Source of the DNA: Clostridiales bacterium
GTDB lineage: Bacteria; Bacillota; Clostridia; Lachnospirales; Lachnospiraceae
Assembly (NCBI GenBank): GCA_021204085.1
Contig: JAJPZY010000060.1
Location: forward strand, 1 to 51,173
Length of the DNA: 51,173 bases
Direction of reading: 5' to 3'
Shown: in pieces, positions 7,655 to 15,041 of the stretch
How the letters are laid out: each line of letters begins with the position of its first letter
Position numbering within the stretch: the stretch's first letter is position 1
The notes under the pieces: generated by a model
The model's input: only the letters and a program-made list of their open reading frames with translations
Told to the model about the DNA's origin: nothing
Database searches by the model: none
Position numbers and translations under genes: made by a program

Positions 7655-8287
7655 ATGGCATTTGATTATAAAAAGGAATACAAGGAATTCTATATGCCAA
7701 AGAATAAACCGGACATTGTCACTGTTCCAAGCATAAATTATATTGCCGTTCGCGGGGAGGGCGATCCGAATGAAGAAGATGGAGCATATAAGCAATCTAT
7801 CGGTCTTTTATACGGAATTGCGTTTACCATTAAGATGAGTAAAAAAGGAACCCATCAGATCGAAGGATATTTTGATTATGTTGTTCCTCCACTTGAAGGT
7901 TTCTGGTGGCAAGATGATAAAGAGGATATAGATTATGCCCACAAGGAAACCTTCAAATGGATATCCGTAATTCGTCTGCCCGATTTCGTAACAAAGACGG
8001 ATTTTGAGTGGGCAGTCGAGGAAGCAACAAAAAAGAAAAAAACCGATTTTTCCAAGGTGGAGTTTCTTACTTATAGTGAAGGACTGTGTGTTCAGTGTAT
8101 GCATATAGGTTCTTACGATGATGAACCTGTTACAGTAGCGCTTATGCACAGATTTATTGAGAGTCAGGGATATGTCCTTGATATTAACGATGAACGTTTG
8201 CATCACGAAATTTATCTCAGTGACGCACGAAAAGTCGCACCAGAAAAATTAAAGACTGTAATCCGACATCCGATAAAGAAAGCGTGA
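7655..8287 (+). CDS. GyrI-like small-molecule-binding domain protein
   Basis: 210 aa, ATG at 7655 with GGGAGGAAAG upstream. It matches the GyrI-like/SHOCT-type effector-binding family: the start FDYKKEYKEFYMPKN, IVTVPSINYIAVRGEGDPN, the mid block GYFDYVVPPLEGFWW, and VEFLTYSEGLCVQCMHIGSYDDEPVTV. It is a stand-alone effector-binding domain without a DNA-binding part. Related proteins bind or hydrolyse small toxic molecules; the ligand here is unknown. The gene and its neighbour at 8310 are clearly more AT-rich than the flanking IME backbone, suggesting separate acquisition. Confidence 0.75.
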   Translation: MAFDYKKEYKEFYMPKNKPDIVTVPSINYIAVRGEGDPNEEDGAYKQSIGLLYGIAFTIKMSKKGTHQIEGYFDYVVPPLEGFWWQDDKEDIDYAHKETFKWISVIRLPDFVTKTDFEWAVEEATKKKKTDFSKVEFLTYSEGLCVQCMHIGSYDDEPVTVALMHRFIESQGYVLDINDERLHHEIYLSDARKVAPEKLKTVIRHPIKKA

Positions 8288-8309
8288 AATTGAATGGAGG
8301 AGCAACCCA

Positions 8310-9320
8310 ATGGATGAACTGATGTCATATGACGAACAATTTCAAAAGGTTATTACAATTATAGAGGCCGCAAAGGAACGGGCATACCGCAAGGTAAATG
8401 AAGAACTGATTTTGATGTATCGTGAAATAGGTGAGTACATCAGCAAACAATCTGAAAACGCTGCGTATGGCGATGCTTTTGTGCAGAAGCTGGCAGATTT
8501 TTTTACTGAAAACTATCCTGATCTGAAAGGCGTCAATCGCAGGGGCCTTTACAGAATGAAGCAATTTTATGAGTTATACAAAGACGAGGAAAAAGTGTCA
8601 ACGCTGTTGACACAATTGAGTTGGTCGAATCATCTGAAAATCATGTCGGCCTGCAAGACGATGGACGAGCGCATTTTCTATATGAATATGTGCATCAAAG
8701 AAAAATACAGTGCAAGAGAGCTTGCAAGACAGATCGACAGCGGCTACTACGAACGTTATATGTTGTCTCAGAAGCCCTTACCGCCAGCCGTTGAAGAAGC
8801 AAGAAAAGCAACCGGCAATGTTTTTCTTGATAATTATGTCCTCGATTTTCTCGATGTTCCTGATACAGTGTCAGAGCCTGATTTGCAAAAATCGATTATA
8901 CAAAATTTAAAGAATTTCATTCTTGAAATAGGCAAAGACTTTATTTTTATCGGAGAAGAATATCGTGTACAAGTCGGGAAGCACGACTATTATATTGATC
9001 TTCTTTTCTTTCACAGAGGGCTTTCCTGTCTTGCGGCCTTTGAACTGAAAATAGGTGAGTTTAAGCCCGAATATGTCGGGAAGATGAATTTCTATCTGGA
9101 GGCTCTCGACCGTGAAGTGAAGAAGAAGAATGAAAATCCGAGTGTAGGGGTCATCCTCTGCGCAAGCAAAGATGATGAGGTAGTTGAATTTGCATTGAGC
9201 CGTAGCCTTTCCCCGACAATGGTATCAGAGTACAATTTGAAACTGATAGATAAGAAATTGCTTCAGAAGAAATTGAAAGAGTATATTGAATTGGCAGATA
9301 CAGCGACAGACGAAGAGTGA
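8310..9320 (+). CDS. DUF1016/YhcG-type PD-(D/E)XK nuclease
   Basis: 336 aa, ATG at 8310 preceded by GGAGGAG. The N-terminal DUF1016 domain (about 10-150) includes the helical motif YREIGEYIS, RGLYRMKQFYELY and LTQLSWSNHLKIMS. The C-terminal YhcG nuclease domain (about 175-325) shows the PD-(D/E)XK residues Asp230 (YYIDLLFFH), Glu245 and Lys247 (AFELKIGEF). The family is common in genomic islands and defence loci and is thought to be a restriction-type nuclease; the target is unknown. All key residues are present, so it is probably active. Confidence 0.9.
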   Translation: MDELMSYDEQFQKVITIIEAAKERAYRKVNEELILMYREIGEYISKQSENAAYGDAFVQKLADFFTENYPDLKGVNRRGLYRMKQFYELYKDEEKVSTLLTQLSWSNHLKIMSACKTMDERIFYMNMCIKEKYSARELARQIDSGYYERYMLSQKPLPPAVEEARKATGNVFLDNYVLDFLDVPDTVSEPDLQKSIIQNLKNFILEIGKDFIFIGEEYRVQVGKHDYYIDLLFFHRGLSCLAAFELKIGEFKPEYVGKMNFYLEALDREVKKKNENPSVGVILCASKDDEVVEFALSRSLSPTMVSEYNLKLIDKKLLQKKLKEYIELADTATDEE

Positions 9321-9469
9321 TTATTGTTTTATAGTTCAGATTTGGTAATTGTAATTGAATATAGGTTGTAAATTTGTCGCTTACGGCGGCGTTACACAGC
9401 AGGAAGTCGAAATGATTTCCTGCTTTTCTTTTGCCCATTTTTTCAAATCACAGAAAGGAGATCATGCTT

Positions 9470-9837
9470 ATGGGACGCAGAAAGACACCAGAGACCAGAG
9501 AGGAAATGCAGGCCGAGATAGATTATACGAGAATAAGATCAGGCAGCTGCACAACCAGGAGACGGCATTGACCGCCGCTTATTCCAAGGAGGAACGCCGG
9601 GTACGGACGAGACGGCTCTGCACGGAGGCCGGTATCCTGGAACACTATGTGCCGGAGCTGAAGACGATGGACGAGCGAAACACCAGTGATTTCATTCGTC
9701 TGATTGCCTGCTCAGAGGTGGCGAAGAAATTTTTACGAATGCGAGGACTGAGGAACGATGAAGTACCGACTGACCCTACGCCGGAGCGTCCACTGGACGT
9801 TCCGGTGCATCCCGTGGAGGATACGGGAATTAACTAA
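9470..9837 (+). pseudogene. DUF3847-like small protein, frameshifted
   Basis: The ATG at 9470 (GAAAGGAG at 9453-9460) begins MGRRKTPETREEMQAEIDYTR. Then, near 9530-9534 (ACGAGAATAAG), a base is missing and the frame ends at 9571. Adding one A would give TRNKIRQLHNQ and join to the long open frame that runs to 9837 (ETALTAAYSKEERRVRTRRLC..). This matches the DUF3847 pattern: a small coiled protein placed before the relaxase gene. Real mutation or sequencing error cannot be told apart here. Confidence 0.65.
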
Positions 9838-9847
9838 TGAATCCGTT

Positions 9848-9883
9848 GAGGCGCACTTATACATTCTCTTCGAGAATAGTGCG
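9848..9883 (-). other. Probable oriT of the IME (RSF1010/R1162-like)
   Basis: Read on the minus strand: inverted repeat ATTCTC-GAA-GAGAAT, a short spacer, then TAAGTGCGCCTC. MobQ-type origins such as R1162/RSF1010 have a TCTCGAAGAGAA inverted repeat followed by TAAGTGCG/CCCT with the nick in the GC step. On the plus strand the outer arms CGCACT (9852-9857) and AGTGCG (9878-9883) also pair. It lies about 200 bp upstream of the matching relaxase gene. The 9884-10083 remainder holds further GC-rich hairpins and no gene. Confidence 0.75.
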
Positions 9884-10083
9884 TCCTTCGGAGACTCCTT
9901 CCGATACCGCTGCTGCGTTATCTGCGAAGCGCTGGCACCTTCGGTGCGGCAAGGGACACTTCGTTTCCCTTACGCCGGTGAGACCGGCTATCCCTTTTCC
10001 AACCCACCGCCGCCAAATCTCTATGAGATATTTGCGGCTGTTACGGTACTGCTCTGTTTCTTGCAGAAAGCGAGGTGGTGACG

Positions 10084-11580
10084 ATGGCGATTTATCATTG
10101 TGCCATGCAGGTGATCGGACGGAGCAGCAACCGGAGGACGAACAGCGCTGTTGCGGCTGCGGCCTATCGGAGCGGCTCCCAGATTTACGATGAGTGGCGC
10201 GGGAAAAATGAGGACTACAGAAAAAAGAAGGAAGTTGTCTATTCGGAGATCATGCTGCCGGACAATGCGCCGGAAGCATTCAAAGACCGCGCTACCCTCT
10301 GGAACTCCGTCGAGATGATCGAGACCAGAAAGAACGCCCAGCTTGCCAGGGAGATTGAAGTATCGCTTCCTGTTGAGCTGGATTTAGATGAACACATTAA
10401 AATTATCCACGACTACTGCGAACCGTTCCGTGCCGCCGGTATGTGCGTGGATTTTAATATTCATCAGAAGCCAAACAACCCACATTGTCATATCATGCTC
10501 ACGCTCCGGCCTCTGGATGAGCATGGACAGTGGATGCCGAAAGGAAAACTTGTCTATGACCTGGACGAGAACGGCGAGCGTATCCGGCTTCCCAGCGGGA
10601 AATGGAAATCCCACAAGGAGCCAACCGTTGACTGGAGCGAACAGGGCAAGGCCGAGGAATGGAGAGCTGCATGGGCCGATGTTGTGAACCGCCATCTTGA
10701 AATGAATGGCTTTACAGAACGCATTGACCACCGCAGCAACGCTGACCGCGGCATTGAAGAAATTCCGACTATTCACATGGGGCCTGCCGCTTGTGCGATG
10801 GAGAAGAAAGGTATTCCCACGGAGCGCGGCGACATTAACCGGCAGATAAAAGCAGCCAACAAGCTTATCAAAGAAATCCGGACAAGGATCAACGACCTGA
10901 AAGACTGGCTGTCCGCTCTCACCACAGCCATGAAAGAAGTCATTGAGGAAGCGAAGTCTCCGAGCCTGGCTGACTTGATGGTGCAGTATATGGAGCTGGA
11001 GAGCCAACGTGTGCAGAAGTATTCCGGCAGATTTCGTTTGAATCACAGCGTTTCCGTTTTTGAAGATGTGAAGAAGTCCATCGACGATTTGAACGCTGAC
11101 GGAATCTACACACTGGACGATCTGGAGAAAGCGATTGCCAAAGTGAAAAGTAAATCTCATTCTACTCAGCAGAGTGTCCGCAGCAAGGAACGCCGGATGA
11201 AAGAACTGGAGAAGATGATCGACCAGGGCAAACAGTATCAGACGAACCTTCCTGTTCGGAAACAGTACAACGCGATCAAGCGTCAGAAAAAGAAAGACGC
11301 TTTCGAGGAAGAACACCGCGCTGAGATGATTCTCTGGAACACGGCAAACCGCTTTCTCCATGCTAATCATATTGCGCCGGAAACTCTGACGGTCAAACTG
11401 AAAGAATGGAAAGACGAATTGCTTGAGCTGACCATCGCACACAATGAACAGTATGAGGAATTGAAAGAGATCAGGGAGGAAGTCGATAAGCTGAATGCCG
11501 TCCATCGCCAGGTGGAGAAAGTGTTGACTCCGGCACAGGAGCAACAGCAAAGGAAAAAAAGAGATATGGATTTGTCATGA
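10084..11580 (+). CDS. mobA: MobA/MobL family relaxase (MobQ)
   Basis: 498 aa from ATG 10084, which starts the usual MAIYHCAMQVIGRSS. The frame is also open from GTG codons at 10075 and 10078. The relaxase domain (about 1-220) has the early AAYRSG block, the ExxxxR-type region with EVSLPVEL, and the HUH metal site PHCHIML (His134, His136). A long coiled-coil, basic C-terminal half follows (RSKERRMKELEKMI and more). It should nick oriT and pilot the strand through a helper channel. It lacks the primase fusion seen in RSF1010 MobA; a separate CHC2 primase gene follows. A terminator comes immediately after the stop. Confidence 0.9.
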   Translation: MAIYHCAMQVIGRSSNRRTNSAVAAAAYRSGSQIYDEWRGKNEDYRKKKEVVYSEIMLPDNAPEAFKDRATLWNSVEMIETRKNAQLAREIEVSLPVELDLDEHIKIIHDYCEPFRAAGMCVDFNIHQKPNNPHCHIMLTLRPLDEHGQWMPKGKLVYDLDENGERIRLPSGKWKSHKEPTVDWSEQGKAEEWRAAWADVVNRHLEMNGFTERIDHRSNADRGIEEIPTIHMGPAACAMEKKGIPTERGDINRQIKAANKLIKEIRTRINDLKDWLSALTTAMKEVIEEAKSPSLADLMVQYMELESQRVQKYSGRFRLNHSVSVFEDVKKSIDDLNADGIYTLDDLEKAIAKVKSKSHSTQQSVRSKERRMKELEKMIDQGKQYQTNLPVRKQYNAIKRQKKKDAFEEEHRAEMILWNTANRFLHANHIAPETLTVKLKEWKDELLELTIAHNEQYEELKEIREEVDKLNAVHRQVEKVLTPAQEQQQRKKRDMDLS

Positions 11581-11616
11581 GCGTCTGATTCTGAAATGAA
11601 GGTCAGGCGCTTTTTT
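11581..11616 (+). terminator. Rho-independent terminator after mobA
   Basis: GCGTCTGA (11581-11588) pairs with TCAGGCGC (11603-11610), with one wobble, followed by TTTTTT (11611-11616). Confidence 0.75.
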
Positions 11617-11638
11617 CATTTCCGGGAAGGAGGATATG

Positions 11639-12340
11639 ATGAATGTATTTGAAGCTGTCCGGGATTCCGTTACGGCACGACAGGCTGCTGAAAGCTACGG
11701 GATTAAAGTCAACCGTAACGGTATGGCGGTCTGTCCATTCCACAACGACAGGAACCCCAGCATGAAACTGGACAAGAGATACCACTGCTTCGGCTGTCAG
11801 GCCGACGGCGACGCGATCAGTTTTGTGTCCAGATATTTTGAACTGAAACCCATCGACGCCGCTAAAAAGTTAGCGGAGGACTTCGGTATCTCTTACGATG
11901 AACGGACGCACGACCCGCCCAGGCCGAAGCCGAAGCCAAAGATTTCCGCACAGTTGGAATTTAAGAAAACAGAAAGCTACTGCTACCGTGTCCTCTGTGA
12001 TTATCTTCATTTGCTTGAGAAATGGCAGACGGACTTCGCACCGAGAGCGCCGGACGAGGAATGGCACCCGCTTTTTGTTGAAGCACTTCAAAGAAAAAAT
12101 TATGTGGAGTACCTGCTGGACGATGTGTTCCTGAACGGGAACATTAAGGACAAGGCAGAGTTTATTAAACTTCACGGAAAGGACGTGACCAGACTTGAAA
12201 AACGAATTCGAGAGTTTACCACAGGCCGAACAGGAGGCCGTGATTCAGACAATGAAAGAAATGGAGAAACTGAGAGCCTCACCGCCCCGCTTCGACCCCA
12301 ACGTCGATCTGCACACAGTCACGATGACCGAGCTTTATGA
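11639..12340 (+). CDS. CHC2 zinc-finger primase-like protein
   Basis: About 233 aa; ATG at 11639 (or 11636) after AAGGAGG. Residues 1-90 form the DnaG-type zinc domain: VTARQAAESYGI, CPFHNDRNPS, YHCFGCQADGDAISFV, giving a Cys-His-Cys-Cys zinc site. The rest is helical (SYCYRVLCDYLHLLEKW). No catalytic TOPRIM domain is present, so it is probably a primase accessory that loads or recognises templates with the downstream ATPase. The last 146 bases overlap the next gene, and the tail there (RTGGRDSDNERNG) looks like low-complexity read-through. Confidence 0.8.
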   Translation: MNVFEAVRDSVTARQAAESYGIKVNRNGMAVCPFHNDRNPSMKLDKRYHCFGCQADGDAISFVSRYFELKPIDAAKKLAEDFGISYDERTHDPPRPKPKPKISAQLEFKKTESYCYRVLCDYLHLLEKWQTDFAPRAPDEEWHPLFVEALQRKNYVEYLLDDVFLNGNIKDKAEFIKLHGKDVTRLEKRIREFTTGRTGGRDSDNERNGETESLTAPLRPQRRSAHSHDDRAL

Positions 12341-13334
12341 CACGGTGTTTCCACCGAGGACGCCGCTTATAGACGGGCTGCTTTACAGCGGCACCTATCT
12401 CTTTGCCGGTTCCTCGAAAATCGGAAAATCCTTTTTTATGATGCAGCTTGCCTACCATGTGGCGATGGGCATTCCGTTATGGAACTATCCTGTCCGGCAA
12501 GGAACCGTCCTCTATCTCGCCCTGGAGGACGATTACGCCAGACTGCAAGGGAGGCTTGTCCAGATGTTTGGAGTGGAGTCCACGCCGAACCTGATCCTGA
12601 CCACACAGTCCAGGACACTGACTGGCGGTCTCACCGAGCAGATGGAACGCTTCATGCAGAGAAACACCAATACCCGGCTTATTATCGTGGACACGCTTCA
12701 AAAGGTCAGAGAGATCGGGAACGAGGCATACAGCTATGCAGCCGATTATCAGAATATCACAGAGCTGAAATCCTTCACGGACAGGCACAACCTCTGTGTG
12801 TTGATCGTCCACCACACCAGAAAGATGGAGGCGAGCGACAGCTTTGATATGATCTCCGGCACCAATGGCCTGCTGGGTGCTGCGGACGACGCGATTATCC
12901 TGCAAAAGAAAAAGCGTGTGGAGAACACCGCTAAGATGATGATTGTCGGCAGAGACCAGGAAGATCAGGAACTGAGCCTTGAGTTTGACCGAGAGCATTG
13001 CTTCTGGAAACTGACCAAGGCCGAGAAAGAGCTTCTGAAACGAACGCCCGACCCGATTGTTATTACCATCGCCGGATTTATGAAAGACCGGCAGAAATGG
13101 ACAGGGAGCGCCACTGACCTTCTGGAACTTCTGCCGGACTTACAGATTAAGCCGCAATCCCTGAGCAGAAAGCTGAATGTCAATGTGTCGGCGCTCTATA
13201 ACGACTTCGGTATCAGCTACACCCCGAACAGCCGGAGCCGGGAGAAACGCACCTTCACGCTGAAAAAACTGAACACAGACGAGGAAGCTGTTGCTTCCGG
13301 TGACGATAATCCTGTGACGGCATCTGGTATATAA
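12195..13334 (+). CDS. RepA-like AAA ATPase (RSF1010 RepA/RecA-fold helicase family)
   Basis: 379 aa from TTG at 12195 (AAAGGA about 11 nt before); an internal ATG at 12252 is possible. The RecA-like ATPase domain has Walker A AGSSKIGKSFF, the block GTVLYLALEDDYARLQGRL, Walker B LIIVDTLQKV, and LIVHHTRKM with sensor residues. A winged-helix-like C-terminus follows (SATDLLELLPDLQIKPQSLSRKL). The family acts as a hexameric replicative helicase in RSF1010-type replication. With the CHC2 protein it gives the IME its own replication functions. The long overlap with the previous gene is unusual. Confidence 0.85.
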   Translation: MKNEFESLPQAEQEAVIQTMKEMEKLRASPPRFDPNVDLHTVTMTELYDTVFPPRTPLIDGLLYSGTYLFAGSSKIGKSFFMMQLAYHVAMGIPLWNYPVRQGTVLYLALEDDYARLQGRLVQMFGVESTPNLILTTQSRTLTGGLTEQMERFMQRNTNTRLIIVDTLQKVREIGNEAYSYAADYQNITELKSFTDRHNLCVLIVHHTRKMEASDSFDMISGTNGLLGAADDAIILQKKKRVENTAKMMIVGRDQEDQELSLEFDREHCFWKLTKAEKELLKRTPDPIVITIAGFMKDRQKWTGSATDLLELLPDLQIKPQSLSRKLNVNVSALYNDFGISYTPNSRSREKRTFTLKKLNTDEEAVASGDDNPVTASGI

Positions 13335-13426
13335 AAATACCGTCACAGTCGTCACACCGTCACACATCAACCATGCCGAGTCTGCAAAGACAGACCGGCT
13401 ATTTTTATTTTACGGAGGTTTTGCTT

Positions 13427-13597
13427 ATGGATAATACCAACACCACAACTCAGGAAGTCCCCTATATAAAGCGCACCATTGACGGGCGCACTTACACGGT
13501 CAAGATACACTTCAACACCGAGACCAAAGAGACTGCCAAGGACAAAGTGAAGCGGCTGCTGACCAGAGAGCTGCAAAGCCAGCGCCACGCCGGATAA
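13427..13597 (+). CDS. TnpW-like transposon-encoded protein
   Basis: 56 aa, ATG at 13427 with GGAGG at 13414-13418. IKRTIDGRTYTVKIHFNTETKETAKDKVKRLL fits the TnpW family of tiny proteins at the end of Tn4451-like elements. Its function is unknown. It is the last gene of the IME and is followed by a terminator and the right end. Confidence 0.75.
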   Translation: MDNTNTTTQEVPYIKRTIDGRTYTVKIHFNTETKETAKDKVKRLLTRELQSQRHAG

Positions 13598-13605
13598 AGC
13601 ATATT

Positions 13606-13653
13606 ACAGGCTCCTGTTTCCTGCCGGACGGGAGCCTGTCTGCAAATTTTTTT
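13606..13653 (+). terminator. Rho-independent terminator near IME right end
   Basis: ACAGGCTCC (13606-13614) pairs with GGAGCCTGT (13631-13639); a run of seven T follows after CTGCAAA. It would stop IME transcription before virD4 resumes. Confidence 0.75.
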
Positions 13654-13660
13654 GAGCAAG

Positions 13661-13692
13661 GTACTAAAAAGTTCTTGACATTTAGTCTCAGG
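13661..13692. other. Right attachment site of the IME
   Basis: GTACTAAAA (13661-13669) is the exact inverse of the left arm at the same distance from the end. The core GG lies at 13691-13692, after which virD4 coding resumes (GGG AAG ACC, Gly-Lys-Thr). Confidence 0.7.
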
Positions 13693-14515
13693 GAAGACCG
13701 CAAAATCCATCCTTATCAGCTGCGGTGCCAGACTGGCGCCGTTTGACATTGCGGAGCTGCGTGACCTGACAAGCTACGATGAGATGGAACTCGATAAGAT
13801 TGGAGACCGGAAGACGGCATTGTTCGTGATCATATCAGATACGGACGATACGTTTAATTTTATCGCGGCGATCATGTACACACAGCTGTTTAACCTGTTG
13901 TGTGACCGGGCGGATGATAAGAAGGGCGGCAGGCTGCCATACCATGTGCGCCTGCTCTTAGACGAGTTCGCCAATATCGGACAGATCCCGAAATTTGACA
14001 AGCTGATTGCAACGATACGGAGCCGTGAAATCTCGGCTTCTATTATTTTGCAGTCACAGAGCCAGTTAAAAACCATCTATAAGGAAGCGGCGGAAACAAT
14101 CATCGGAAACTGCGATTCGATGTTGTTTTTAGGCGGGAAAGAAGGTTCCACCTTAAAGGAGATTTCAGAGACTCTTGGCAAAGAAACGATCGATCTGTAT
14201 AACACTTCCGACACACGCGGTATGAACCGGACCTATGGGTTAAATTACCAGAAGACCGGACATGAGCTGATGAGCCGCGATGAGCTGGCGGTCATGGATG
14301 GCGGCAAGTGCATCCTGCAGCTTCGGGGTGTGCGGCCGTTTTTGTCTGACAAGTATGATATCACACAGCATAAGCGGTATAAGGAACTGTCTGATTATGA
14401 CCCGAAGAACACATTCGACATTGAAAAATATTTAAAGCATGAGATTCAGATAAGAGTCGATGAGGAGTTCGATTCTTATGAGGTCGATCTTACAGAAGAG
14501 GCAGAAGAAAATTAA
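13691..14515 (+). pseudogene. virD4: VirD4/TraG coupling protein, 3' part
   Basis: Begins at the IME right junction with GKTAKSILISCGARLAPFDI, in the frame that follows the 5' part at 3120. It carries the Walker B site LLLDEFANIGQIP, the RSREISASIILQSQSQL block and the conserved RGVRPFLSDKYD near the end, all usual in TcpA/VirD4-like coupling ATPases. It has no start codon or ribosome site of its own at the junction; ATG 13784 lacks a convincing signal. It is probably untranslated while the IME is present. A terminator follows. Confidence 0.92.
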
Positions 14516-14533
14516 ATATGGGAATAAGAGTGA

Positions 14534-14563
14534 AACCGCTTTCGATATCGAGGGCGGTTTTTT
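14534..14563 (+). terminator. Terminator after virD4
   Basis: AACCGC (14534-14539) and GCGGTT (14554-14559) enclose TCGATATCGA, itself a palindrome; six T follow at 14558-14563. Confidence 0.7.
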
Positions 14564-14582
14564 CTGTGGAAAGGAGCTGGAG

Positions 14583-14663
14583 ATGAAGAACAGGGAATAT
14601 TTCATACGGGCACCGACTTGTGTGAGAGCAGAACAGGACATCGGTCAGGTAAGCAATCAATAA
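14583..14663 (+). CDS. Possible small or leader peptide (26 aa)
   Basis: ATG at 14583 after AAAGGAG, encoding MKNREYFIRAPTCVRAEQDI plus six residues. There is no recognised family. It lies between the virD4 terminator and the structured segment before maff2, so a leader-peptide role is conceivable. Its reality is uncertain. Confidence 0.35.
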   Translation: MKNREYFIRAPTCVRAEQDIGQVSNQ

Positions 14664-14679
14664 AAGGGGAAAGGAGAGG

Positions 14680-14788
14680 AAACTAACTTGAGGGGGATGC
14701 AGTTTGATAAAAGCTGCATTTCCTGGCCGATCGTTTTGTAAATTTTAAAGAAAAATCGACAAAACCCCCGATTATGAAAAGTTAGTTT
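14680..14788 (+). ncRNA. Candidate structured RNA leader (or small inverted-repeat insertion) before maff2
   Basis: Nested pairing can be read directly. The outer arms are AAACTAACTT (14680-14689) with AAGTTAGTTT (14779-14788). Inside them, GGGGG (14692-14696) pairs with CCCCC (14765-14769). Two hairpins sit within: ATGCAG/CTGCAT (14697-14702, 14714-14719) and GTTTTGT/ACAAAAC (14733-14739, 14759-14765). The T-rich sequence TTTTTGTTTTT runs from the outer arm up to maff2. A ribosome site (AAAGGAGAGG, 14670-14679) immediately precedes the outer arm. Alternatives: a MITE-like insertion with 10-bp terminal inverted repeats. Confidence 0.5.
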
Positions 14789-14803
14789 TTGTTTTTAAAT
14801 CCT

Positions 14804-15016
14804 ATGGAAGTATTTTCGAGCATGATTTCAGTTATGCAGACATTGGTGATTGCACTGGGGGCCGGCCTTGGCCTCTGGGGAGCCATCAATCTATTAGAGG
14901 GTTATGGTCAGGACAACCCCGGATCGAAGAGTCAGGGGATCAAACAGCTGATGGCAGGAGGAGGGGTGATCCTCATCGGCACGCAGCTGGTCCCGCTATT
15001 ATCAGGGCTCTTCTGA
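14804..15016 (+). CDS. Maff2 family membrane protein (putative pilin-like subunit)
   Basis: 70 aa from ATG 14804; the frame is also open from a TTG at 14789. It has two hydrophobic helices around a conserved loop: MQTLVIALGAGLGLWGAINL, LEGYGQDNPGSKSQG, then LMAGGGVILIGTQLVPLL. The Maff2 family occurs only in this ICE type and has the size and topology of VirB2/TrbC-like subunits; that analogy is inference. No clear ribosome binding site precedes either start, unlike every neighbouring gene, which fits control by the structured segment just upstream. Confidence 0.8.
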   Translation: MEVFSSMISVMQTLVIALGAGLGLWGAINLLEGYGQDNPGSKSQGIKQLMAGGGVILIGTQLVPLLSGLF

Positions 15017-15041
15017 CTGCCCGGCAGGAAAGGAGTAATCC

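Larger units (their letters stand above)
3121..13690. mobile_element. 10.57-kb mobilizable element (IME) inserted in virD4
   Basis: virD4 sequence stops after GG at 3119-3120 and resumes at GG 13691-13692. The 9-bp sequences TTTTAGTAC (3142-3150) and GTACTAAAA (13661-13669) are exact inverted copies, both lying at bases 22-30 from their end. Inside are a large serine recombinase (left end), TnpV-like and TnpW-like genes, an RSF1010-like oriT with a MobA/MobL relaxase, a primase and a RepA-like ATPase. The set fits a mobilizable element that needs another element's secretion channel. The insertion is in the same orientation as virD4. Confidence 0.93.

Noticed and set aside
9758-10193. Plus-strand ORFs between the DUF3847-like gene and mobA
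   Set aside because: They cover the hairpin-rich oriT region and lack start signals and domains.
10384-11550. Long open frame on the minus strand opposite mobA (388 codons)
   Set aside because: It mirrors the MobA coding frame, has no plausible start signal and gives Leu/Phe/Val-rich sequence without domains; a composition shadow.
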